Source: Flavobacterium sp. WC2421 (GTDB lineage: Bacteria > Bacteroidota > Bacteroidia > Flavobacteriales > Flavobacteriaceae). From it: a DNA stretch of 64,000 nt. The first letter of the stretch is position 1. Every line of letters begins with the position of its first letter. Shown here in pieces: positions 18,576 to 27,029 of the stretch. The notes under the pieces were generated by a model. It worked only from the letters and a program-made list of their open reading frames with translations, was not told where the DNA came from and searched no databases. The translations under genes were made by a program, and so were the position numbers. The stretch is from NCBI RefSeq assembly GCF_040822115.1, contig NZ_CP162004.1, positions 744,001 through 808,000 of the forward strand, in the 5' to 3' direction.

Positions 18576-20423
18576 TTATTCGACCGTAACCGACTTAGCT
18601 AAGTTTCTTGGCTGGTCAACATTGCAACCTCGCATAACCGCAATATGATAAGACAAAAGCTGCAATGGAATTGTGGTAATCAATGGAGATAAAGCATCTG
18701 ATGTTTCAGGAATTTCGATAACATAATCCGCTAAATCACGAACTTGAGTATCCCCTTTCGTAACAACAGCGATAATTTTACCACTTCTAGATTTAATCTC
18801 TTGAATATTACTTACTATTTTATCGTAATGACCTTGTTTAGGAGCAATTACAACTACCGGCATATGCTCATCTATTAAAGCGATTGGACCATGTTTCATT
18901 TCTGCTGCCGGATAACCCTCAGCATGAATGTATGAAATCTCTTTTAACTTCAAAGCGCCTTCTAATGCAACTGGAAAATTATATCCTCTACCTAAATAAA
19001 GACAATTGGGTGCATCTTTAAAAATAGCTGCAATTTCTTTAGCTCGATCATTAGTTTCCAATGCTTCTTTTACTTTCACAGGAATCAATTCTAATTCTTG
19101 CAAATACATATGAAAATCAGAAAGAGACAATGTTCCTTTTGCTTTAGCTAAACGAAGCGCAATCATTGTCAATACTGTAATTTGTGTTGTAAATGCTTTA
19201 GTCGAAGCAACACCAATTTCAGGCCCTGCATGTGTATAAGCACCAGCGTGAGATTCTCTTGAAATAGAGGAACCTACTGCATTACAAACTCCAAATACAA
19301 AAGCACCATTTTCTTTAGCTAATTTAATTGCCGCCATCGTATCTGCTGTTTCTCCAGATTGAGATATAGCGATAACAACGTCTTTACTATTTATTATTGG
19401 ATTTCTATATCTAAATTCAGAAGCATATTCTACTTCGACAGATATTCTAGCAAATTCTTCAAAAATATATTCTGCAACTAAGCCTGCATGCCATGAAGTA
19501 CCACATGCTACAATAATAATTCTATCAGCGTTTAAAAACTTCTCTAAATTATCTTCAACACCTGACATTTGAATAATACCTTCATTGGGATGCAACCTAC
19601 CTCTATATGTATCTTTGATTACGCTTGGTTGCTCATAAATCTCTTTTAACATAAAGTGATCGTAACCTCCTTTTTCAATTTGTTCCAAATTCATTTGAAG
19701 TTCTTGAATATAAGGATCCACCAAAGAATCATCTTTGATTTTTCTTACTTTCATCTTCTTATGCAACATGATATTTGCCATCTCCCCATCTTCTAAATAA
19801 ACAGCATTAGAAGTATATTCAATAAATGGTGAGGCATCGGATGCAATAAAATATTCTCCTTCCCCAATACCAATTGCTAAAGGACTACCTAAACGAGCCG
19901 CAACAATTTCATCAGGATTTTTCTTGTCGAATACCGCAATTGCATAAGCACCAACTACTTGGTTTAATGCGATTTGAACTGCTTTTCCTAGTTTTATATT
20001 TTCTTTTTTTTGTACCTCTTCTATTAGATTTACTAATACCTCAGTATCTGTATCTGAATAAAAAACATATCCTCTTTTAACTAATTCTTCTTTTAGAGGA
20101 GCATAGTTTTCAATAATCCCATTATGAATTATTACTAAATCCCCTGAATTAGAAAGATGCGGATGAGAGTTTACATCATTTGGCACACCGTGAGTAGCCC
20201 AACGCGTATGTCCAATACCAATTGTTCCATTAGTAGACATTTCTTTAGAAGCTTTTGCTTCCAAATCCACCACTTTGCCTTTAGTTTTACATAGTTTAAT
20301 AGCTTCTCCATCATAAATCATGACACCAGCACTATCATACCCTCTATATTCAAGCCTTTTTAATCCTTTTATAACAATAGGATAAGCCTCTCTATAACCT
20401 ATATATCCAACAATTCCACACAT
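18576..20423 (-). CDS. glmS: Glutamine-fructose-6-phosphate aminotransferase (isomerizing)
   Basis: GlmS makes glucosamine-6-phosphate from fructose-6-phosphate and glutamine, feeding peptidoglycan and LPS synthesis. The 615-residue protein has the N-terminal glutaminase domain with Cys2 (MCGIVGYIGYREA) and GHTRWATHG, then two SIS sugar-isomerase domains (ACGTSWHAGLVAEY; SQSGETADTMAAI), and ends NLAKSVTVE as in the family. It is the last gene of a minus-strand trio (GT5-like, DUF4270, glmS), only 9 bp after DUF4270. No glmS ribozyme-like leader is present. Confidence 0.97.
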   Translation of the reverse strand: MCGIVGYIGYREAYPIVIKGLKRLEYRGYDSAGVMIYDGEAIKLCKTKGKVVDLEAKASKEMSTNGTIGIGHTRWATHGVPNDVNSHPHLSNSGDLVIIHNGIIENYAPLKEELVKRGYVFYSDTDTEVLVNLIEEVQKKENIKLGKAVQIALNQVVGAYAIAVFDKKNPDEIVAARLGSPLAIGIGEGEYFIASDASPFIEYTSNAVYLEDGEMANIMLHKKMKVRKIKDDSLVDPYIQELQMNLEQIEKGGYDHFMLKEIYEQPSVIKDTYRGRLHPNEGIIQMSGVEDNLEKFLNADRIIIVACGTSWHAGLVAEYIFEEFARISVEVEYASEFRYRNPIINSKDVVIAISQSGETADTMAAIKLAKENGAFVFGVCNAVGSSISRESHAGAYTHAGPEIGVASTKAFTTQITVLTMIALRLAKAKGTLSLSDFHMYLQELELIPVKVKEALETNDRAKEIAAIFKDAPNCLYLGRGYNFPVALEGALKLKEISYIHAEGYPAAEMKHGPIALIDEHMPVVVIAPKQGHYDKIVSNIQEIKSRSGKIIAVVTKGDTQVRDLADYVIEIPETSDALSPLITTIPLQLLSYHIAVMRGCNVDQPRNLAKSVTVE

Positions 20424-20432
20424 AGCTTTATA

Positions 20433-22049
20433 TTAATTAGGTTTAGTATAATAAATTTCTAATTTCAATCTTTTATCCTCAGGTACAGTAGATTTACCTC
20501 CGTAAATAATGGTCCCTAATGGATTCATAACTGATGCTCTAGGCACTTGAGAAATCGCAGTTGGTGTTCTCAGTTTATTAGAAGCAATTACATTAATATC
20601 TTCTGTAACTACAAGACCTAACTTTACATTAGTTGAATCCACATTTTTTATAAGTCCTCTAATTTGATTCGTTATCCTAATCTTATAAGAAACGCCTCTT
20701 CCATTTGTCACTGCCTCTTTTTCCAAAAGACCACCAAAAACAGCTTTCCCATTTTTAGAATTAGTTCCTGATGTGGCATCATTATAATAATCCGTTATTG
20801 GACGATGATTATTTAAATCATATAAGTAGATTCTATTAGGTTCATAACTACTCGCCATTGCACTTGCATCAACATGAAAAACGAGGTTAGCTTCATTAAT
20901 CAACCATCCACTTTTTCTAATAATGTCTAACTCATCAGCAACTCCGTTTGGACTTCCAGTTAAGCCATCTTCTCCATACAAATCTTTTCCAAAAAGCTCT
21001 AAGACAGCTAACGATCCTTCGCCACCTTTTAAATATAGTTTATCATCACCAATTGTTGTATTGACATTTCCTGAATTAGTTGCGTCCATATAAGAAGCAT
21101 TAACGTTACTTTGATTCAGCAAATTTACCGTATTACCCGCAAGATTAAGATTTATTGATTTTTCAATTCTTGTCGCATCCGTATCAGAAGTGTCTTCTTT
21201 ATACGTAATTGTAATTTTTCCTTTTTTAAAATCCATCATAGCCAAAGCACTTGAACTACTTCCTGATTTTTCTACTTTAAAGTACAACCCTCTAAAGTAA
21301 TCTTTAAAAATATCATTTGTAACTAGTTTTCCAGAAGCTGATGCGTCGATGATTTTAGTCTTAAAAAAATCCATATTAAGATTTAAACGCATTCCTGGAG
21401 CAACTCGTGTAATGACATCTTTACCATCTGTGGTTACTGTATATTTATATTCTGCCGGACTAAAAGAGAAAGAATCATTTTCAACTGGATCAGAAGAATC
21501 ATTTAGTCGATTACCAACTTTTACATTATCAAAATCAGCATTTTGATCGGTAAAGAAACTTTGAGAAGTTTGAAACCCTCCAACTGGATCTAAATCTCTC
21601 ATGTAATATCCAGATTCAAAAACGCTTAGTTTAATTTTAGCATCAGATGGACCATAAATAGAATCCAACTCATACACATGATTTCCATCTGTATCCGTAG
21701 ATTTCAATGTGTTAAAATACGGAATCGTCAAAACAACACTTTCAATTACAGGGTTTTTCCCTATTGTTGGATTAATCGTCTCCAAAGCAAGCTGACTGGC
21801 AAAATTTGCCGTAGTGGTACCAAAAGCCGGATTATCATAAACACCTAACGCATTTACAGCAAGATTATTAGATTGAACCGGGCCTACTTTTTGATTGTAA
21901 GATATAACACTTGAAGTATATTTGTCAAAAGCAAAATGATTGTCACCTAATAAACCATCCCCAATTGAATTATAGTCTTTATCACAGGAATACAAAAAAA
22001 GAACAACCGTAACAATTAGAATTTTCTTAAAAAAAGAATTATTGTACAT
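20433..22049 (-). CDS. DUF4270 family lipoprotein
   Basis: The 538-residue protein has a short lipoprotein signal (VTVVLFLYSCDKDY, Cys about residue 22) followed by SIGDGLLGDNHFAFDKY, characteristic of Bacteroidota DUF4270 proteins. The body is beta-rich with many Asn/Asp/Ser residues, and the C-terminus has KRLKLEIYYTKPN. Function is unknown; it is presumably an envelope protein. It lies between the GT5-like gene (21 bp upstream) and glmS (9 bp downstream), an arrangement that I believe is common in Flavobacteriia. Confidence 0.85.
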   Translation of the reverse strand: MYNNSFFKKILIVTVVLFLYSCDKDYNSIGDGLLGDNHFAFDKYTSSVISYNQKVGPVQSNNLAVNALGVYDNPAFGTTTANFASQLALETINPTIGKNPVIESVVLTIPYFNTLKSTDTDGNHVYELDSIYGPSDAKIKLSVFESGYYMRDLDPVGGFQTSQSFFTDQNADFDNVKVGNRLNDSSDPVENDSFSFSPAEYKYTVTTDGKDVITRVAPGMRLNLNMDFFKTKIIDASASGKLVTNDIFKDYFRGLYFKVEKSGSSSSALAMMDFKKGKITITYKEDTSDTDATRIEKSINLNLAGNTVNLLNQSNVNASYMDATNSGNVNTTIGDDKLYLKGGEGSLAVLELFGKDLYGEDGLTGSPNGVADELDIIRKSGWLINEANLVFHVDASAMASSYEPNRIYLYDLNNHRPITDYYNDATSGTNSKNGKAVFGGLLEKEAVTNGRGVSYKIRITNQIRGLIKNVDSTNVKLGLVVTEDINVIASNKLRTPTAISQVPRASVMNPLGTIIYGGKSTVPEDKRLKLEIYYTKPN

Positions 22050-22070
22050 ATAAAATAATAAAAGTTAAAA

Positions 22071-22877
22071 CTACAGAACCTCGTTATTGTAAAAATTACT
22101 ATACGCTTCAGCGAATGCATCTTTAGGGACGAAAGGTAAAAAAGGTTTTCCTGAAGATTCTATAAATTTTGTTAAACTTGGAGAAAGACTATCCGAAGCA
22201 ATAATAACAGCATCTGAATGATTTACAGTTGCTTTTATAATGCTTTCGTAATCAGGTGTTTTCAAGTCTTGTATTGCTTCCAAAGGAACTCCATCAAGAC
22301 CAATTTTATTAATCATCTCAGCATCCAAAGTTCCTTCAAATGATTGACTATAAACTGAAGTAACGATTTTCGTTTCAGAAAATAATGCTTCATTTTTATA
22401 ATAATGTTTCATATAAATAGGCAACATTGCAGCCATCCATCCATGAACATGAATAATATCTGGAACCCAATTCAGTTTTTTAACAGTTTCTACTACTCCT
22501 TTAGCAAAGAAAATAGCACGCTCATCATTATCAGGATACATTACCCCATCTTCATCGGCAAATGTTGCTTTTCTTTTGAAATATTCATCATTATCAATAA
22601 AGTAAACTTGAATTCTCTCTTTAGGAATAGAAGCTACCTTAATTATCAAAGGCATATCTAGGTCATTCACCACCAAATTCATCCCTGAAAGTCTAATTAC
22701 TTCGTGTAATTGATGTCTTCTCTCATTAATATTCCCGTATCTAGGCATAAAAATTCTAATCTGTCCACCTTGATCATTAACCATCTTCGGTACATCGTAA
22801 GACATTAAAGAAACCTCGTTTTCAGCCAAGTAAGGCACCACTTCAGATGATACGTATAATATCCTCTTATCTTTCAT
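22071..22877 (-). CDS. Glycogen/starch synthase catalytic-domain (GT5-like) protein
   Basis: The 268-residue protein aligns with the N-terminal Rossmann domain of glycogen synthase: MKDKRILYVSSEVVPYLAEN, then RIFMPRYGNINERRHQLHEV, VYFIDNDEYFKRK, DNDERAIFFAKGVVETV and DIIHVHGWMAAMLPIYMK. It is about half the length of GlgA (near 480 residues), so the nucleotide-sugar-binding second domain is missing. The family's KxGG motif is replaced by LAENEVS. A true glycogen synthase role is therefore doubtful, and a regulatory or altered glycosyltransferase is possible. It is first in the unit with DUF4270 and glmS, divergent from panC. Confidence 0.8.
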   Translation of the reverse strand: MKDKRILYVSSEVVPYLAENEVSLMSYDVPKMVNDQGGQIRIFMPRYGNINERRHQLHEVIRLSGMNLVVNDLDMPLIIKVASIPKERIQVYFIDNDEYFKRKATFADEDGVMYPDNDERAIFFAKGVVETVKKLNWVPDIIHVHGWMAAMLPIYMKHYYKNEALFSETKIVTSVYSQSFEGTLDAEMINKIGLDGVPLEAIQDLKTPDYESIIKATVNHSDAVIIASDSLSPSLTKFIESSGKPFLPFVPKDAFAEAYSNFYNNEVL

Positions 22878-22915
22878 ATTGTAATTTGCTTAATTTATTG
22901 GTAATAAAAACCATG

Positions 22916-22923
22916 CAAAATTA
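22916..22923 (-). promoter_or_regulatory. -7 element of the GT5-DUF4270-glmS unit
   Basis: TAATTTTG on the minus strand matches TAnnTTTG exactly, 38 bp before the ATG at 22877. It lies 32 bp from the divergent panC -7 element. No clear -33 TTG is seen. Confidence 0.5.
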
Positions 22924-22954
22924 CAAAAATTTATGCAGTTATTAACTAATATAT

Positions 22955-22962
22955 TATGTTTG
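22955..22962 (+). promoter_or_regulatory. -7 element of panC
   Basis: TATGTTTG matches TAnnTTTG and ends 23 bp before the panC ATG at 22986. It overlaps the in-frame ATG at 22956, arguing against that ATG as the translation start. Confidence 0.55.
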
Positions 22963-22985
22963 CATTTAATTTTAATAAAAAAGAC

Positions 22986-23834
22986 ATGCATATTTTCAAT
23001 GGAAAAGCAGCTTTAATGGACTATTTAAAATCTATTAAAACCCTGAATTCCAAAATTGGTTTTGTTCCAACTATGGGTGCTTTACATCAAGGACATCTTT
23101 CGTTGATGCAACAATCATTGATAGAAAATGAAAATACTGTGGTAAGTATCTTTGTAAACCCAACCCAATTTAATAATCCAGAAGATTTACTAAAATACCC
23201 AAGAACGTTAGATCAAGATATTGAAAAAATAGCAAGTCTAAGTACTGATATTATTCTTTATGCACCCACTGTTGAAGATATTTACGAAGGAAAAATACTA
23301 TCTCAAACGTTTAATTTTGACGGATTAGAAAACCAAATGGAAGGAAAATTTAGACCTGGTCATTTTAATGGTGTGGGAACCATTGTAAAACGTCTATTCG
23401 AAATTGTAACTCCCACAAATGCCTATTTTGGTAAAAAAGATTTTCAACAATTGCAAATTGTAAAAATGATGGTTAAAAAAAACCATCTAGACGTCAATGT
23501 AATAGGATGCGAAATTTACCGCGAGAAAAATGGTCTAGCCATGAGTTCCAGAAATGAACGCTTAACTGAACTAGAAAAAAAGGATGCAGCACTGATTTAC
23601 AAAACTTTAACTACGGCCAAAGAAAAATTTAAAACAAACAGTTCCAAAACGGTAACGGACTGGGTTAAAAAAATATTTACTGAAAACAACTCATTTGAAC
23701 TAGAATATTTTCAAATTGCTGACGAATCTTCGCTACTGCCTTGTATCAGAAAAAATAAAAATAAAAAATACCGTGCTTTTATAGCCGTAATCGTCAATAA
23801 TATTCGATTGATTGACACCATTTCATTAAATTAA
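22986..23834 (+). CDS. panC: Pantoate-beta-alanine ligase (pantothenate synthetase)
   Basis: PanC joins pantoate and beta-alanine with ATP to make pantothenate (vitamin B5, the CoA precursor). The 282-residue protein has GFVPTMGALHQGHLSLM (HIGH-like nucleotide motif), VSIFVNPTQFNNPEDL, GKKDFQQLQIV and AMSSRNERL (KMSKS-like), in order. The frame is open from an ATG at 22956, but that codon lies inside the -7 element; MHIFNGKAAL at 22986 is the better start. panD follows 14 bp downstream, whose product supplies the beta-alanine. Confidence 0.95.
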   Translation: MHIFNGKAALMDYLKSIKTLNSKIGFVPTMGALHQGHLSLMQQSLIENENTVVSIFVNPTQFNNPEDLLKYPRTLDQDIEKIASLSTDIILYAPTVEDIYEGKILSQTFNFDGLENQMEGKFRPGHFNGVGTIVKRLFEIVTPTNAYFGKKDFQQLQIVKMMVKKNHLDVNVIGCEIYREKNGLAMSSRNERLTELEKKDAALIYKTLTTAKEKFKTNSSKTVTDWVKKIFTENNSFELEYFQIADESSLLPCIRKNKNKKYRAFIAVIVNNIRLIDTISLN

Positions 23835-23836
23835 TT

Positions 23837-23844
23837 TACTTTTG
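23837..23844 (+). promoter_or_regulatory. Possible -7 element of panD
   Basis: TACTTTTG (exact TAnnTTTG) lies between the panC stop and the panD ATG, four bases before the ATG. A TTG lies 22 bases upstream (23812-23814) inside panC. It could give a separate leaderless panD transcript. Confidence 0.4.
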
Positions 23845-23848
23845 TAGC

Positions 23849-24199
23849 ATGCAAATTCAAGTACTAAAATCAAAAATTCATCGAGTAAAAGTAACTGGAG
23901 CCGATTTAAATTATATCGGTAGTATTACCATCGATGAAACCCTTTTACTCGCTTCTAATATTATTGAAGGAGAAAAAGTTTCCATTGTAAACATTAATAA
24001 TGGAGAGCGCTTTGACACTTATGCAATCAAAGGCCAAAAAAATTCAGGAGAAATAACATTGAATGGTCCCGCCGCAAGAAGAGTCCAAAAAGATGATATT
24101 ATTATTATTATTTCTTATGCCACTTTAGACTTTGAAGAGGCTAAAACATTTAAGCCTTGGATTATTTTCCCAAATGAAAACGACAATTCCTTAACATAA
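23849..24199 (+). CDS. panD: Aspartate 1-decarboxylase proenzyme
   Basis: PanD decarboxylates L-aspartate to beta-alanine for pantothenate synthesis. The 116-residue protein begins MQIQVLKSKIHRVKVTGADL and contains YIGSITIDE. Its Gly24-Ser25 bond is the usual self-cleavage site that creates the pyruvoyl cofactor. It ends with GDIIIIISYA-like sequence (here KDDIIIIISYATLDFEEA). It is immediately downstream of panC, and a 16-bp hairpin follows at 24218-24255. Confidence 0.96.
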   Translation: MQIQVLKSKIHRVKVTGADLNYIGSITIDETLLLASNIIEGEKVSIVNINNGERFDTYAIKGQKNSGEITLNGPAARRVQKDDIIIIISYATLDFEEAKTFKPWIIFPNENDNSLT

Positions 24200-24217
24200 T
24201 AAACAAGAATAGGATAA

Positions 24218-24255
24218 ATGCTGTTTCAATATATAATTCTATATTGAAACAGCAT
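24218..24255. other. Perfect 16-bp hairpin after panD
   Basis: ATGCTGTTTCAATATA (24218-24233) is the exact inverse of 24240-24255, with a 6-base loop. No T-run follows on either strand, so it may be an mRNA-stabilising structure or weak terminator. Confidence 0.55.
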
Positions 24256-24393
24256 TGTTATGCGCATAAACTATTGCGTTTTTTGTAGATAAAAACCATT
24301 TTTTACATTCCCAATTGTACTAATTAAAATAATAAAAGTATTATATTGGTACACTATTTCGCATTTCCATTAATTTTTATAAAGTCAAAAATT

Positions 24394-25542
24394 ATGAAAC
24401 ATCTACTACTGTTCCTTTTCTTTACTACAGCACTATTTTCTCAAAAAACTACGGAGCCCTTCAAGTCAAATACTTTAGGCGAAACAAGACAAATCACAAT
24501 TAGCTTACCATCATCTTACGAACAAAACCCTACAAAGAAGTATCCTTTGCTTATTTTACTAGATGGAGAATACTTATTAGATCCTTTTAACGGAGCTTTA
24601 AATTACGGTGGATATTGGGATGATTTACCCGAAACAATTATTGTAGGTATTAACCAAAATAGAAATAACGAAAGAATAGCTGACAGTAACTTTGACCAAG
24701 TTGAGGGTGTACCAACAAAAAAAGGAGCTTCTTTTTTTGAATTCATTGGCGGAGAATTACTCCCTTATATCGAAAAAAAATACCGTACCGCCCCTTTTAG
24801 GATCATTGCTGGACATGATACAACTGCTGGGTTTTTAAACTTTTTCCTTTATAAAGACAACCCGCTTTTTAATGCCTATATTTCATTAAGCCCTGAATTA
24901 GCTCCTGAAATGGAAAATAGGATTCCTGAAAAATTATCCAATTTAAAACAACCCGTTTTTTATTATCTGTCCTCCGCCTCTGGAGACATTAGACAACTTA
25001 AAGAACCCATTAAAAGACTAGATGACAATATTAAAAAAGTAACTAATACTTCTATTAATTACAAATATGATGAGTTCAACAATGCCTCGCATTATTCATT
25101 AGTTCTCTATTCAATTCCTAGTGCTTTGTATCAAATTTTTGATGCTTATAAGCCTATTTCTTCTTCTGAATTTTCAGAAAAAATAGTCGTTCTTCAAGCA
25201 GGATATGTTGATTATTTAATTAATAAATATGATGTTATTTCAAAAAATTTGGGACTAAAAATTCCCGTTCGATTAAATGACTTTAAAGCAATTGAAGCCG
25301 CAATTTTAAGAAACAAAGCCTATAATGAACTCGATAAATTAGCTGAAATCGCCGATAAAAACTACCCGAAATCAATGCTTGCTTCCTATGAGTTAGGATT
25401 GATGTATGAAAAACAAGGTGACGCTAAAAGAGCCTCACAAAAATACCAACATGCCTCTCAATTAGAAGAGATAGGTGACTTGACCAAAGACATGATGTTT
25501 GAGAAATATGATGATATGAAAAGCTTAACACAAAAAAAATAA
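24394..25542 (+). CDS. Esterase-like alpha/beta-hydrolase lacking the nucleophile serine, with C-terminal TPR
   Basis: The 382-residue protein has a signal peptide (MKHLLLFLFFTTALFSQ), so the ATG at 24394 is preferred over the one at 24346. Residues about 20-270 resemble the putative-esterase (esterase-D-like) fold: RQITISLPSSYEQNP, YPLLILLDGEYLLDP. At the nucleophile elbow the sequence is AGHDTTAGFLN, so Asp142 occupies the usual serine position and the following glycine is also changed. A histidine at 233 (NNASHYSLV) remains. The C-terminal ~80 residues form a TPR-like pair (MLASYELGLMYEKQGDAKRA). It is probably catalytically inactive, a binding protein. Its stop overlaps the radA ATG by one base. 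Confidence 0.8.
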   Translation: MKHLLLFLFFTTALFSQKTTEPFKSNTLGETRQITISLPSSYEQNPTKKYPLLILLDGEYLLDPFNGALNYGGYWDDLPETIIVGINQNRNNERIADSNFDQVEGVPTKKGASFFEFIGGELLPYIEKKYRTAPFRIIAGHDTTAGFLNFFLYKDNPLFNAYISLSPELAPEMENRIPEKLSNLKQPVFYYLSSASGDIRQLKEPIKRLDDNIKKVTNTSINYKYDEFNNASHYSLVLYSIPSALYQIFDAYKPISSSEFSEKIVVLQAGYVDYLINKYDVISKNLGLKIPVRLNDFKAIEAAILRNKAYNELDKLAEIADKNYPKSMLASYELGLMYEKQGDAKRASQKYQHASQLEEIGDLTKDMMFEKYDDMKSLTQKK

Positions 25543-26903
25543 TGTCAAAAGTTAAAACTACTTTTTTCTGCCAAAATTGTGGCGCACAATATGCCAAATG
25601 GCAAGGTCAATGTAATTCTTGTAAAGAATGGAATACCATTGCAGAAGAAATTATACAAAAACAAGAAAAAGTAGCCTGGAAAAGCGAACCAACTACCAAA
25701 AGTAAAGCACCCAAACCATTAAAAATAAACGAAATTGATTCCGCTCAAGAGATCCGCATGGATACTACTGATGCTGAACTCAACCGTGTTTTAGGAGGTG
25801 GAATTGTACCGGGCTCTATGATCCTATTAGGTGGAGAACCTGGAATTGGAAAAAGTACGTTATTGCTTCAAATATCTCTAAAATTACCATATAAAACGCT
25901 ATATGTTTCAGGAGAAGAAAGCCAGAAACAAATAAAAATGCGTGCTGAAAGGATTACGACATCAAGTGAGAATTGCTATATTCTAACGGAAACAAAAACG
26001 CAGAATATCTTCAAACAAATTGAAGCCATTGAACCCGAAATTGTAATTATCGATTCCATTCAAACCCTGCACACTGATTATATAGAATCCACAGCAGGAA
26101 GTATATCTCAAATTCGTGAAACTACTGCTGAACTGATCAAGTTTGCCAAAGAAACCAATATCCCTGTTATTCTAATTGGTCATATTACCAAAGATGGAAA
26201 TATAGCTGGACCAAAAATTCTGGAGCACATGGTAGATACTGTCCTGCAATTTGAAGGCGACCGAAATCATGTATACCGAATTTTACGATCACTCAAAAAC
26301 CGTTTTGGATCCACTGCCGAAATTGGAATTTATGAAATGTTAGGAAGTGGATTACGAGAAGTTTCAAATCCATCCGAGATATTGATTTCTCATAAAGACG
26401 AAGAATTATCAGGAACGGCCATTGCCTCAACTCTGGAGGGAATGCGCCCGTTAATGATTGAAATACAATCCCTAGTGAGCACCGCTGTTTACGGAACTCC
26501 ACAACGCAGTACCACTGGTTACAATGCCAAAAGACTAAATATGATTTTGGCTGTTTTAGAAAAAAGAGCTGGTTTTAGGCTTGGCGCCAAAGATGTATTT
26601 CTCAACGTAACAGGAGGAATTTCGGTAGATGATCCTGCCATCGATTTGGCTGTTGTAGCAGCAATTTTATCATCGAATGAAGATATTCCGGTAAATAAAG
26701 ATTTTTGTTTTGCTGGCGAAGTAGGGCTTTCGGGAGAAATCCGTCCTGTAAATCGTGTGGATCAACGCATTCAGGAAGCTGAAAAACTAGGGTTCTCCAC
26801 TATTTTCGTATCCAAATACAATAAAATTAGTTTAAAAAATACAGGGATAAAAATTGAATTAGTTGCCAAAATTGAAGATGTAGCAAGTATGTTATTTGGA
26901 TAG
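25542..26903 (+). CDS. radA: DNA repair protein RadA
   Basis: RadA is a RecA-related ATPase that processes recombination intermediates and drives branch migration. The 453-residue protein has an N-terminal C4 zinc finger (Cys10, Cys13, Cys24, Cys27), a Walker A motif GGEPGIGKST near residue 100, the RadA-specific LKNRFGSTAEIGI, and a C-terminal Lon-protease-like domain (GGISVDDPAIDLAVVAAI). It overlaps the esterase-like gene by one base (TAATG), so the two are translationally coupled. The link between them is positional only. Confidence 0.97.
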   Translation: MSKVKTTFFCQNCGAQYAKWQGQCNSCKEWNTIAEEIIQKQEKVAWKSEPTTKSKAPKPLKINEIDSAQEIRMDTTDAELNRVLGGGIVPGSMILLGGEPGIGKSTLLLQISLKLPYKTLYVSGEESQKQIKMRAERITTSSENCYILTETKTQNIFKQIEAIEPEIVIIDSIQTLHTDYIESTAGSISQIRETTAELIKFAKETNIPVILIGHITKDGNIAGPKILEHMVDTVLQFEGDRNHVYRILRSLKNRFGSTAEIGIYEMLGSGLREVSNPSEILISHKDEELSGTAIASTLEGMRPLMIEIQSLVSTAVYGTPQRSTTGYNAKRLNMILAVLEKRAGFRLGAKDVFLNVTGGISVDDPAIDLAVVAAILSSNEDIPVNKDFCFAGEVGLSGEIRPVNRVDQRIQEAEKLGFSTIFVSKYNKISLKNTGIKIELVAKIEDVASMLFG

Positions 26904-27029
26904 AACTAATTGAAATCATTTTTCACAATAAAGCTCAAAAAACGAACAATTTAAACACAATATTTAGTTTTTTTCTTGTAACTATTTATATCTTTTACGA
27001 ACTAATAAATATACTAAAAAACTAAAAAT

